A DNA stretch of 33,823 nt, from contig JABMNZ010000019.1 of assembly GCA_013204395.1 (NCBI GenBank), positions 1 through 33,823 on the forward strand. Direction: 5' to 3'. This DNA is from Parcubacteria group bacterium (lineage in GTDB: Bacteria > Patescibacteriota > Patescibacteriia > UBA9934 > GWF2-40-263). Shown here piece after piece: positions 17,933-25,139 of this stretch. Position 1 is the stretch's first letter. Every line of letters starts with the position of its first letter. The notes beneath the pieces were generated by a model that did no database searches, was not told the origin of the DNA, and saw nothing but the letters and a program-made list of their open reading frames with translations. Position numbers and translations under genes: made by a program.

Positions 17933-18820
17933 ATGACTATTGGAATCCTCATTTACTCTGGTCCAGCACAAGAAACGTACACGGCAGCTGACAGACTTAC
18001 GGCAGCAGCAGAAAAATTAGGCCACCAGGTGATAAAGCTTTATGAGCCACTTCTTTCAATTTCCGAGACAGAGATCCTTCATGAGGGACTACCTCTGCCC
18101 CACCTGGATGTGATCATTGCTCGACCAAATTTTGTGGCAGAACCAAGCTTGCACCAGTACGTAACAGACAAACTCTTGGGTGTATGCCCGGTGATTAATG
18201 GCGCTGGAAATATCAGTGCTTCAAAAAACAAAATCGCTCAACACCTCCTTTTTGAAAAACATCAGCTCCCCTGTCCCAGATGGGGCATCGCTCGGAACTC
18301 AAAGGATCTCTGTAAGCTCGCAGAAGAGTTTGGTTACCCCGTCATTCTAAAAGTCGCCTTCGGCACCCATGGAAAGGGTGTCTTCTATGCGGACAAACGT
18401 GAAGTTCTCGATCCGATTGCAGGATACATAAGCATACGAGATGGCAACCCCCTTATCATTGAAGAATTTATTGCCGAAGCAAACAGAACAGATCTTAGAA
18501 TTTTTCTCATCGGGGGAGAAGTCATCGCAGCCATGGAGCGCAAGGCACCTGAGGGCGATGTGCGTGCAAATACATCAACGGGAGGCACCGGACATAAAGT
18601 TGTGCTCACGGATGAAGAGATCAACCTGGCAAAACGTGTCACAGAGCTCTTTCAACTAGATATCTCTGGAGTAGACCTTATCCGATCAAAACGCGGACCA
18701 CTGATTATAGAAATCAATGCGAATCCTGGATTTACAGAACTCGAGCGCATAACCGGCGTAGATGTTGCTGGTGCGATCATCGAGTATGCGACCAAGCAGA
18801 CACCGGGGTCGCAAAAGTAA
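17933..18820 (+). CDS. RimK-like ATP-grasp ligase
   Basis: ATP-grasp enzymes of the RimK/LysX type join an amino acid, often glutamate, to a carboxylate. The start at 17933 is chosen because the ORF-track start lies inside dus and the junction TAA-T-ATG recurs in this window. Visible motifs are SKNKIAQHLLFEKHQLPCPR, the nucleotide loop VAFGTHGKGVFYA, IIEEFIAE, the glycine-rich GDVRANTSTGG, and the magnesium site IIEINANPGF. The 295 residues are the normal size. The substrate could be ribosomal protein S6 or another peptide and cannot be read from the sequence. A terminator follows at 18895. Confidence 0.88.
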   Translation: MTIGILIYSGPAQETYTAADRLTAAAEKLGHQVIKLYEPLLSISETEILHEGLPLPHLDVIIARPNFVAEPSLHQYVTDKLLGVCPVINGAGNISASKNKIAQHLLFEKHQLPCPRWGIARNSKDLCKLAEEFGYPVILKVAFGTHGKGVFYADKREVLDPIAGYISIRDGNPLIIEEFIAEANRTDLRIFLIGGEVIAAMERKAPEGDVRANTSTGGTGHKVVLTDEEINLAKRVTELFQLDISGVDLIRSKRGPLIIEINANPGFTELERITGVDVAGAIIEYATKQTPGSQK

Positions 18821-18894
18821 TAAATTTTTGCGTCACTTGTTGAACAATATTTCAAAACCATTCCCTGCAAGGCAGTATCCTGCCTGCCAAATAT

Positions 18895-18922
18895 CTCCGA
18901 GCATTGTCTCGGAGGTTTTTTG
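18895..18922 (+). terminator. Intrinsic terminator after the ATP-grasp gene
   Basis: CTCCGAG and CTCGGAG pair around CATTGT, followed by G and seven T residues. It ends the dus-ligase transcript. Confidence 0.85.
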
Positions 18923-18958
18923 TTTATCTGGGGGAGGAAGGCGTGGTTAAGACTTTTT

Positions 18959-18967
18959 TGGTAAACT
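18959..18967 (+). promoter_or_regulatory. Extended -10 of the nucleotidyltransferase gene
   Basis: TGGTAAACT ends 9 nt before the ATG at 18977. No -35 is evident. This is another leaderless arrangement, shortly after the previous terminator. Confidence 0.6.
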
Positions 18968-18976
18968 GTAGGTAAT

Positions 18977-19666
18977 ATGAAAAAAGAATTGCGAAACTCA
19001 GAACTTGCAAAGCTTCACGAGTGGCTTAGTTCTAATGTCGATGGTTACGTAGCGCTCTGCGAGGCAGGCTCTACAACGGCAGGAGATCCATGGGTAGAAG
19101 GACGGAGCGACCGTGATGTCACGATTGTATTCTCTGAGATAAATAAGGAGTTAAGGTCAACCGTACAGGCACAGCTTGGCCGAGTCGGTTTCGATGACAC
19201 GTACTTGTTTATCATGTTTCCACAAGACTACTTTCTGGAGACACAAAGCGAGCAGGATCTGTCGATGAAGTTTCGCGGGGAAACGCTGTACGGAGAAGAT
19301 CTGGTGAAGCTCAAGGAATTACCAACACGAGAATTTGCCCAGGACGTTGCTCATAGAGGACTCTCAACAATGTCCAGGAAGTTCAGTACACGATTGCTAA
19401 ACAGTGACCATTGGTCTATTGAGCACCTACGAGACATGCTCTACCCAGAGTTCAAGCGACTTATCATGTACTTGGCGGCAGCTCATTATGCACAAACGGG
19501 TGAGTATCCTCGGCGTCGATTGGATGTTGCAGAAGCCTACAATTCTGAAGAGCTTCGAATTATTGCAGATACAATTGCTACAATTGAGAGCGCAACAAGA
19601 GAAATATTGATAGTCACAACGAAGCATGCCATTGGTTTTTTATCTGATTTCTCTGTTAACACATAA
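18977..19666 (+). CDS. Nucleotidyltransferase-fold protein
   Basis: The N-terminal half has the pol-beta-like signature GSTTAGDPWVEGRSDRDVTI, with Gly31-Ser32 and the two metal-binding aspartates at 45 and 47, then a LYGEDLVKL element like that in aminoglycoside nucleotidyltransferases. The C-terminal 100 residues are helical (FKRLIMYLAAAHYAQTG) and may be the substrate-binding helical domain. It could modify a small molecule, tRNA or protein; the target is not readable. A third catalytic acid was not located with certainty. It sits 39 bp before the oxygenase gene on the same strand and may be cotranscribed. Confidence 0.72.
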   Translation: MKKELRNSELAKLHEWLSSNVDGYVALCEAGSTTAGDPWVEGRSDRDVTIVFSEINKELRSTVQAQLGRVGFDDTYLFIMFPQDYFLETQSEQDLSMKFRGETLYGEDLVKLKELPTREFAQDVAHRGLSTMSRKFSTRLLNSDHWSIEHLRDMLYPEFKRLIMYLAAAHYAQTGEYPRRRLDVAEAYNSEELRIIADTIATIESATREILIVTTKHAIGFLSDFSVNT

Positions 19667-19705
19667 GAATGACTATCCTGTCACTATTTGTTAGGATCTA
19701 TTTAC

Positions 19706-20512
19706 ATGAATGAGTTTTCAGATAAACAAATAAAGAAATTTCAAAAAGAAGGTTTTTTAGATCTTGGGCAGTTGTTTTCTGTTGAGGAAACAATAAGGGT
19801 TCGAACTGTTTTCGATTCTTTAGTATCAACCAATCCCAAGGGAGTCAAAGTGATTTACGAAACAGGATCTCGAGAAGAGGAGGAGAAAGTCGTCCGCAGT
19901 ATTATGGGGTGGCAGAGAGTGGTTGGTGTGTTGGAATCATTTGCAAAAGATAAACGAGTCCTTGATATTGTAGAGATTGTTCTTGGTTCAGAAGTCGAGT
20001 TTCACCAAACAAAGTACAACCCAAAAGCTCCAAGTGGAAAGAGTAAGAAATGGGATCCTCATAGAGGAGATACGTTCTGGTGTTTGAAAGATGGGATTTC
20101 TGATCCCGAAGGGATCCTTACAGTATTCGTTGCTCTTACAGATCAAACAGAAGATAATGGAGCTGTTATCGTATGGAAAGGTTCACAGTCAATATCACTT
20201 GAAAAAATCAAGAAGAATATTCTGGGGCTCGATAGTGGGGTGGATGTATCTCAGGATACAGCGGAGTACTTATCTCTTCAGTTAGATGAAGAGATTCAAG
20301 AAGAAATAAATGCGCGTTTTGAGAAAGTTGTTCTTGAAGGGGTGGCTGGAACAGTTTGGTTGATTCACTCGGGTCTTCTTCATTCCTCTAGACCCAATAT
20401 GTCTTCTGAACAAAGAGATTTGGTTGCGAACGTTTTTCGAAGAACGGATAATCGTCCGTCGCGTCCTAGGGCAGAGGAGTATTTAAGCGAGCCAGAAAAC
20501 GGACCACTTTAA
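19706..20512 (+). CDS. Phytanoyl-CoA dioxygenase (PhyH)-like Fe/2OG protein with altered metal motif
   Basis: The fold is recognised from VEFHQTKYNPKAP, the first metal motif DPHRGDTFW (His119), the strand TVFVALTDQTEDNGAVIVWKGS, and the distal block HSSRPNMSSEQRD, with His226 and a 2OG-binding Arg237 eleven residues later. In PhyH enzymes the first motif is HxDxxYW; here the aromatic pair lines up as HRGDTFW, placing Gly121 where the iron-binding Asp should be, with Asp122 next to it. HxG and HxA are known from Fe/2OG halogenases. The length of 268 residues is normal. I chose ATG 19706 over the ORF-track start at 19688 because AGGA lies 9 nt upstream. Substrate unknown. The gene is AT-rich. 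Confidence 0.75.
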   Translation: MNEFSDKQIKKFQKEGFLDLGQLFSVEETIRVRTVFDSLVSTNPKGVKVIYETGSREEEEKVVRSIMGWQRVVGVLESFAKDKRVLDIVEIVLGSEVEFHQTKYNPKAPSGKSKKWDPHRGDTFWCLKDGISDPEGILTVFVALTDQTEDNGAVIVWKGSQSISLEKIKKNILGLDSGVDVSQDTAEYLSLQLDEEIQEEINARFEKVVLEGVAGTVWLIHSGLLHSSRPNMSSEQRDLVANVFRRTDNRPSRPRAEEYLSEPENGPL

Positions 20513-20562
20513 AAGAAAGGGTTAGAACCTGACTAGCTAGCCCCCCGCCAGCACAGGTAAGT

Positions 20563-20591
20563 TTGACTCGTGCAGGCAAATCTAGTTAGAT
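20563..20591 (+). promoter_or_regulatory. Promoter of the cupin gene
   Basis: TTGACT and TTAGAT are 17 bp apart. The transcript would carry a leader of about 35 nt with the Shine-Dalgarno sequence GAGAGG, unlike the leaderless genes around it. Confidence 0.6.
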
Positions 20592-20633
20592 CACTCCATC
20601 GACATCAAGGGATCGTCGAGAGAGGACATGAAC

Positions 20634-21023
20634 ATGCTTACCAGTGTAGCCGGTGTGAAAGCCGCATTCCCCCACCTTACCTGGCGGGACCAACCCTCAC
20701 CTGAAGGCGGGAACATCTCCCTCGCCATCTGCGGAGGAGATCGAAAAACCGGTGACATCACCATGCTCTATGCAATGGATGATGGAGCCGTGTCACCACT
20801 ACATACTCATCACGAGCGCGTGGGATGGCCCTACGTGGAGAGCACCACGTGCCTGACAGGGAGAATGCTCGGGCTCGACCCGGACGACCCAACCTTCGTA
20901 CTGACAGCTGGCAATACGGTCGACCTGAACGACGACACACCACATCAACCGTACGTCGAAGCTGGTGGATTCGCTCTCGTCATCTTCCGCCAACCGGCCG
21001 GAAGCAAGGTGCTGGGACATTAG
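20634..21023 (+). CDS. Single-domain cupin protein
   Basis: The cupin motif 1 is visible as SPLHTHHERVGWPYVE, with His57, His59 and Glu61 as probable metal ligands, and motif 2 as GNTVDLNDDTPHQPYVEAGG, with His104. At 129 residues it is one small beta-barrel without another domain. Such proteins range from metal-dependent isomerases and oxygenases to simple binders, so no reaction is claimed. The start at 20634 is preferred over 20628 because it puts GAGAGG eight bases upstream rather than two. The gene is GC-rich (about 60% by eye), has its own promoter and terminator, and stands alone. Confidence 0.85.
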   Translation: MLTSVAGVKAAFPHLTWRDQPSPEGGNISLAICGGDRKTGDITMLYAMDDGAVSPLHTHHERVGWPYVESTTCLTGRMLGLDPDDPTFVLTAGNTVDLNDDTPHQPYVEAGGFALVIFRQPAGSKVLGH

Positions 21024-21105
21024 CCACCAGATCGGTTGAAGGATCCAAGATCGTCGGGCACAAAAACAGAGAAGGCAATACATCTGCAAAACTAACAGAT
21101 AGCGC

Positions 21106-21127
21106 ACCACCCCACGGGTGGTTTTTT
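21106..21127 (+). terminator. Intrinsic terminator of the cupin gene
   Basis: ACCACCC and GGGTGGT pair around CAC, followed by six T residues. It lies 80 bp after the cupin stop. Confidence 0.85.
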
Positions 21128-21195
21128 CTTTTCATATTGTATGGAGCGCCAACCAGCTTACCCACCATGCATCCACGATGTCATAATACTTTTGT

Positions 21196-22179
21196 ATGAA
21201 ACAAAGCTATCTCAACGGCATTATTGTCGTTCTTATCCTCATAGCCGCTGGACTCGGTTGGACCCTCTTGTCTTTAAACAAGCCAGCTCAAATCACAGAA
21301 CCCTCAACCACAGAAGTTACCGATCCAATCGTCGCTGACACTGAATCTGATACATCCACTGCAACAGACAAACGAAAACCCCCAAGATTTATCCCTGGCA
21401 CAACAACTCAAACCGAACCCGTCTCGGCAGATACAGAAACCATCCTTGATCTGACGCCAGGCTACTTGATCACGGTCCACATCGAGCCGGAGCAAAACCC
21501 AACAGTTGAACGGCAAAATTGGGGAACACTTAACACGCTCGTTAATCTGGCGAATGAGTACGACATGAAGCTCTCTTTACACTTCTCTGCATCGATGGCC
21601 TCACTCGTTTCTCAAAACATGGAATTCATCGACACTGTATGGAAGTGGGAACGAGACGGCCATGAGATTGGTGTCCATCATCATGATCCAAGCCACGCCG
21701 CCTGGGACGGCTACACAGATGATGCATCGCTCATAGGGTCACGGGGGTATCTCGGCACCATCAATGAGATGATGGACCTCGTCTCAGCATTGAGTGTAGA
21801 CAAGACTATTCTCACAGGATCTGGCACAAGTAACCCAGATGAATGGCCCGAGTGGGTCATCTATGGCTCACGTGGGGGTTCTCCTCCAAGCTATAAACAA
21901 ATGGTCATGCCGGCTGAAACGGATGTGATGGGTAACACAACAGTCACCTTCCTTCCCAAAGCTCCGTTCAATGTCAGTATGATCAGCGCCGCCAATAGTG
22001 CAACCTATGATCGAATCGAAGACGCGCTGAACGATGTTGACCCAGATGAATATCTAGGACTAACTATCACGGACAAAACTTTAGATGATCAAGGTCTCGC
22101 AGACCTCGAGCGTGTCTTTCAACTGTATGTCGACAACAACATTCAAACACAAACAATAGAAGTTCTCTTAAATCGATAG
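21196..22179 (+). CDS. Membrane-anchored polysaccharide-deacetylase-like protein
   Basis: One N-terminal membrane segment (NGIIVVLILIAAGLGWTLL) is followed by a Thr/Ser/Asp-rich stalk of about 55 residues and an extracytoplasmic barrel domain. The core resembles the NodB/deacetylase barrel: GYLITVHIEPEQNP replaces the usual TFDDG strand, the alternative V-D-x-E form having lost its Asp to His; KLSLHFSAS follows, and GHEIGVHHHDPSH supplies the histidine cluster. A wall-glycan esterase or a non-catalytic binder are both possible. A CATAAT-like hexamer ends 8 nt before the ATG. A shared terminator faces tRNA-Gln. Confidence 0.72.
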   Translation: MKQSYLNGIIVVLILIAAGLGWTLLSLNKPAQITEPSTTEVTDPIVADTESDTSTATDKRKPPRFIPGTTTQTEPVSADTETILDLTPGYLITVHIEPEQNPTVERQNWGTLNTLVNLANEYDMKLSLHFSASMASLVSQNMEFIDTVWKWERDGHEIGVHHHDPSHAAWDGYTDDASLIGSRGYLGTINEMMDLVSALSVDKTILTGSGTSNPDEWPEWVIYGSRGGSPPSYKQMVMPAETDVMGNTTVTFLPKAPFNVSMISAANSATYDRIEDALNDVDPDEYLGLTITDKTLDDQGLADLERVFQLYVDNNIQTQTIEVLLNR

Positions 22180-22187
22180 TCAAAAAC

Positions 22188-22216
22188 AAAACCCGCCAGC
22201 AATGCTGACGGGTTTT
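22188..22216. terminator. Bidirectional terminator between the deacetylase gene and tRNA-Gln
   Basis: AAAACCCG-CAGC and GCTG-CGGGTTTT pair with one mismatch around AAT. It is preceded by A-rich and followed by T-rich DNA, so it can stop transcripts from either side. Confidence 0.85.
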
Positions 22217-22217
22217 G

Positions 22218-22291
22218 TGGTTCCCGAGCAGGGACTCGAACCCCAATTTCTTGGACCAGAACCAAGCGTCCTGCCATTAGACGACTCGGGA
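22218..22291 (-). tRNA. tRNA-Gln (anticodon CUG)
   Basis: The minus strand folds into a full cloverleaf. The acceptor arms are TCCCGAG and CTCGGGA, the D stem GTCT/GGAC, the anticodon stem CTTGG/CCAAG with loop TTCTGGT (anticodon CTG), and the T loop TTCGAGT. Discriminator A and an encoded CCA end follow. The U1-A72 pair is typical of glutamine tRNAs. If no GlnRS exists, GatCAB would make its Gln. Two 81-bp repeats touch its 5' end. Confidence 0.95.
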
Positions 22292-22368
22292 ATGTAGTGA
22301 GCGGAATGAAAGACCAACGGTTTTTCATTTCCGAACGGAATGACTGAGTGTGGCTTCCTAGCCACTCC
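22288..22368. repeat. 81-bp tandem repeat, copy 1 (overlaps tRNA-Gln 5' end)
   Basis: This unit begins with GGGAATGTAGTGAGCGGAAT and ends with GCCACTCC. It contains two hairpins: GGAATGAAA-G-ACC pairing with GGT-T-TTTCATT(T)CC, and GTGGC-TTCCTA-GCCAC. Its first four bases are part of the tRNA acceptor stem. Confidence 0.9.
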
Positions 22369-22449
22369 GGGAATGTAGTGAGCGGAATGAAAGACCAACG
22401 GTTTTTCATTCCCGAACGGAATGAACGAGTGTGGCTTCCTAGCCACTCC
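22369..22449. repeat. 81-bp tandem repeat, copy 2
   Basis: It differs from copy 1 at only 3 of 81 positions. It is followed by GGGAAAATC, the first bases of a third unit. The hairpin loops are kept. The ORF-track peptides 22143-22490 and 22180-22446 are translations of these repeats, not genes. Confidence 0.9.
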
Positions 22450-22558
22450 GGGAAAATCAAAAAGTCTCTACGGCGACGACAGAATATCATGTGGAAAATA
22501 CATAGTCAATCAACACCCACACAGACCTAAACCCCATCGACTGGGAAGTTATCAACAC
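22450..22558. other. Intergenic stretch between repeats and zinc-ribbon promoter
   Basis: Together with the tRNA and repeats this completes the 444-bp gap between the deacetylase-like gene and the zinc-ribbon gene. I see no ORF with a start signal, hairpin or repeat in these 109 bases. Confidence 0.5.
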
Positions 22559-22587
22559 TTGAGCCCTTTTGGTATTCATGCTAGTAT
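22559..22587 (+). promoter_or_regulatory. Promoter of the zinc-ribbon gene
   Basis: TTGAGC and TAGTAT are 17 bp apart, and the -10 has the TGC extension. The leader would be about 30 nt and contains GGAG. Confidence 0.65.
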
Positions 22588-22622
22588 CCGCCGGCGTCTG
22601 TCATAGAACCTGGAGAAGTAGC

Positions 22623-22868
22623 GTGGAATTTATCTGTTCCTGGTGTCAACCGGAGCACGGCAAAGGGTCTGGAAATTGGCCAAAGGACATCAAGCACGGA
22701 ATCTGCGAAGATTGTGCAGTTGGAATGAGAGCCGAGCTCGATATGTGTCTGCCAGTGGCAGTTTCATCTGAGAAAGACGAGGACGTCCGCGTCGACCCAC
22801 CCCAAAGAGAAGACACACGATACGTCTTCACCATCAACACACCTGTGGCATCCTCCGCCACGGCATGA
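22623..22868 (+). CDS. Small zinc-ribbon-like protein, 81 aa, GTG start
   Basis: The ORF track starts this frame upstream at 22569, inside the promoter. The better start is GTG 22623, with GGAGAAG seven bases upstream, giving MEFICSWCQPEHGKGSGNWP. Two CxxC knuckles, CSWC and CEDC, about 25 residues apart, should bind one zinc. The tail is acidic and polar. A role in binding nucleic acid or protein is possible but not shown. The gene is GC-rich, has its own promoter and terminator, and resembles the other three orphan genes in style. Confidence 0.7.
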   Translation: MEFICSWCQPEHGKGSGNWPKDIKHGICEDCAVGMRAELDMCLPVAVSSEKDEDVRVDPPQREDTRYVFTINTPVASSATA

Positions 22869-22876
22869 ACACGCCG

Positions 22877-22900
22877 CACCCGTACGCAACGGGTGTTTTT
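22877..22900 (+). terminator. Intrinsic terminator of the zinc-ribbon gene
   Basis: CACCCGT and ACGGGTG pair around ACGCA, followed by five T residues, C and three T residues. It converges with the dnaX terminator 40 bp away. Confidence 0.88.
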
Positions 22901-22932
22901 CTTTGACACAATAACCCTCTGTATCAGAATAG

Positions 22933-22955
22933 AAAAAACACGCCTTACAGCGTGT
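22933..22955 (-). terminator. Intrinsic terminator of dnaX
   Basis: On the minus strand ACACGC and GCGTGT pair around TGTAAG, followed by six U residues. It lies 24 bp after the dnaX stop. Confidence 0.88.
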
Positions 22956-22978
22956 CTTGAGAGCTCTAAGGCTCATTT

Positions 22979-24520
22979 TTACACAACACTTCCTCCAAAA
23001 TCCTGAATCAATGAATCAACGGTCTCATCAGCTGGCCCGCGCCCAAGCTTAGATTGAATCGCTTTTATTTTCATTCGCTTGCCAAGCACTTGTTCTAGAA
23101 CCCCCTCTATCACGTTTCTGTTCTTTTCCTGATTTACGGTTTGAACATAGAGATCATACTCAAACCCTAACTCCACACGTTCCCCCTCCACGCCCCGCAC
23201 CTCACAACCCCTCATCATGAGCGGCAAAGAAGCATTGCAGGATTTTATCTGCTCATATACTTCAGGCCACTTACTTTTAACGTCATCTAAACTTATCACA
23301 GGCACCGTATCAAAAACCGTTGCATCTGCACCTACCGAATTATCCGGGCGCACTGAATCAACCTCCTGCTTATTAAAATCCACTGAGTCTTCTGCTGGCG
23401 GCGACTCATCAGTTTCTATTGATACAGGAATCACCTCTTCGGTCTTCGTCTCTATGGTCTGTGATACAACCACCTCATGCACCACTTGGCTTGAGACACC
23501 ACAAATCCTTACAATCGCCAGCTCTACTGGAAGCTGTGGAATCTGCTCGCCACGAATTTCCCTTTGCGCCTCTAAAAGCTCAGTGATCATCTTGCTTAGA
23601 CCTGGCACAGAAGCACTCTCGCCAGCAGCAACATTTAACAAAAGTTGATCACGGAGGAGCCGAACGACATCCTGCACAAAATGACGGAGGTCAATTCCTT
23701 GTTCAAGATATGTATTCAAGAGCTCTATAGATGTCTTTGCGTCTTTTGAATTCAAAGCTTGTATGAATTCCTCTACAAGAACTGTCTGTGTAGCAGGAAG
23801 CACTAACACGGCTTCCTTCATTGTTATATTTTTTTCTCCTAGAGCAAGGACTTGTCCAAGTAAACTCTCAGCGTCACGCGCACACCCCTCTGAATGCCGT
23901 GCAATCTCTTCCAACACATCCACGTCAACCTTCACATCCTCTTGGAGCAAAATCTTCTCCATGCGCTCAACAAGCTCCAATTTGGCAATCCTTCTAAAGT
24001 CGAATCTCTGGCAGCGACTAATAATCGTCTCTGGCACCTTATGTATCTCCGTGGTCGCCAGCACAAACATCACATGTGCAGGTGGTTCTTCAAGCGTTTT
24101 TAAAAGCGCATTAAAAGCTGAGGTTGAAAGCATGTGCACCTCATCGATGATATACACCTTCTTACTCATCAAGTTGGGCATGAACCTTACAGAATCAATA
24201 ATGCTCTCACGAACATTATCTACACCCGTATTTGAAGCAGCATCAATCTCGTAAACATCTAACGCTTGCCCTGAACGAATCTGCTGACAATGTGAACAGG
24301 TATTACAAGGCTCATTATTAGTTGGATTTTCGCAATTTACCAGGGCTGCAATCAAACGGGCTATGGTGGTCTTCCCTACCCCTCTAGGACCAGTAAACAA
24401 ATACGCGTGAGCCAATGACTCACTCGCATGCTGGTTCTGGATGGTCCGGACCACATGCTCTTGTCCGCTCACCTCCTTGAACGTTGACGGTCTATATGTC
24501 CGAGAAATCGCCTTTCCCAT
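22979..24520 (-). CDS. dnaX: DNA polymerase III subunit gamma/tau
   Basis: DnaX is the ATPase of the clamp loader. The AAA+ part is complete: TYRPSTFKEVSGQEHVV, Walker A FTGPRGVGKTTIARL, a four-cysteine zinc module in NCENPTNNEPCNTCSHC, Walker B VYIIDEVHMLS, LLKTLEEPP and sensor ATTEIHKVPETIISRCQRFDF. A collar domain follows. Residues about 365-415 are a low-complexity acidic linker, and the last 100 residues form a short tau-like tail. At 513 residues it is shorter than E. coli tau. It starts 3 bp after the 204-aa gene, with no Shine-Dalgarno sequence, and so belongs to the TraG-like operon. Confidence 0.97.
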   Translation of the reverse strand: MGKAISRTYRPSTFKEVSGQEHVVRTIQNQHASESLAHAYLFTGPRGVGKTTIARLIAALVNCENPTNNEPCNTCSHCQQIRSGQALDVYEIDAASNTGVDNVRESIIDSVRFMPNLMSKKVYIIDEVHMLSTSAFNALLKTLEEPPAHVMFVLATTEIHKVPETIISRCQRFDFRRIAKLELVERMEKILLQEDVKVDVDVLEEIARHSEGCARDAESLLGQVLALGEKNITMKEAVLVLPATQTVLVEEFIQALNSKDAKTSIELLNTYLEQGIDLRHFVQDVVRLLRDQLLLNVAAGESASVPGLSKMITELLEAQREIRGEQIPQLPVELAIVRICGVSSQVVHEVVVSQTIETKTEEVIPVSIETDESPPAEDSVDFNKQEVDSVRPDNSVGADATVFDTVPVISLDDVKSKWPEVYEQIKSCNASLPLMMRGCEVRGVEGERVELGFEYDLYVQTVNQEKNRNVIEGVLEQVLGKRMKIKAIQSKLGRGPADETVDSLIQDFGGSVV

Positions 24521-24523
24521 AGG

Positions 24524-25138
24524 TTAAGTATGTATTTTTTCAATAGCAGCCCACACGCACCTCCCCCCAGTTGGTACAACAATGACCACTTCATCGCCGG
24601 GGATTCCTTTGTGATATGACACGCTTGCCGCAAGCACTTTATACACCTCATCACCACAGGCAACAACCGGATCGTTTGTGGATGAATCAACGGAAAGTTG
24701 CCCCACTAATCGTGTTCGCTCAACAGGGCCAATTTGTTTAAAGACATACCCCCCATCTGGCTTAATGAGTAGCTTAAGCATGTCACCCTCAATTAATTTT
24801 GACTTTGAAGCGTAATTCTCTGGGACGGCAAAACGAACCCCCTCACCACCAACCATTGACCGACCGTCGAACACTCCCTCAATAATCCTAGAACCCGTTG
24901 TAAGCTCTAGTTCCCCCTCAGTGGCCTTGCGGCGCGAAACAATATCAACCATCTGACGAGTGGCCTTAGCTGTATCACCTTCTTCAAGCAAATGAATGAC
25001 GTGTGTAATAGAATCACGCACCTGCTTAAGCATTTGCATGGCCAGTTGGTTTCTCGCATCACCATACTCACGCACATAAGCATGAGCCTCCACATCTGGC
25101 TCCATTTCAAATTCCTCCTCTTCGATAAATAATTCCAT
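24524..25138 (-). CDS. Conserved-looking hypothetical protein, 204 aa
   Basis: I do not recognise a named family. After an acidic start (MELFIEEEEFEMEPD) comes a helical part (residues 20-70: RNQLAMQMLKQVRDSITHVI) and a beta-rich C-terminal domain with GSRIIEGVFDGRSMVG, LIEGDMLKLLI, YVFKQIGPVERTRLVGQL and PGDEVVIVVPTG, which looks like a small beta-barrel. The chosen start gives TAG-T-ATG with the upstream ATPase gene; the ORF-track start at 25180 lies within that gene. Its place between a TraG/VirB4-like ATPase and dnaX suggests a DNA-linked role, but this is only context. Confidence 0.78.
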   Translation of the reverse strand: MELFIEEEEFEMEPDVEAHAYVREYGDARNQLAMQMLKQVRDSITHVIHLLEEGDTAKATRQMVDIVSRRKATEGELELTTGSRIIEGVFDGRSMVGGEGVRFAVPENYASKSKLIEGDMLKLLIKPDGGYVFKQIGPVERTRLVGQLSVDSSTNDPVVACGDEVYKVLAASVSYHKGIPGDEVVIVVPTGGRCVWAAIEKIHT

Positions 25139-25139
25139 A

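Noticed and set aside
22288-22449. CRISPR array
   Set aside because: Only two adjoining 81-bp units with no spacers and no cas genes nearby.
22143-22490. Minus-strand ORFs reading FPEWLGSHT...RSFIPLTT twice
   Set aside because: They translate the two 81-bp repeats and part of tRNA-Gln; the apparent peptide repeat reflects the 81-bp period, a multiple of three.
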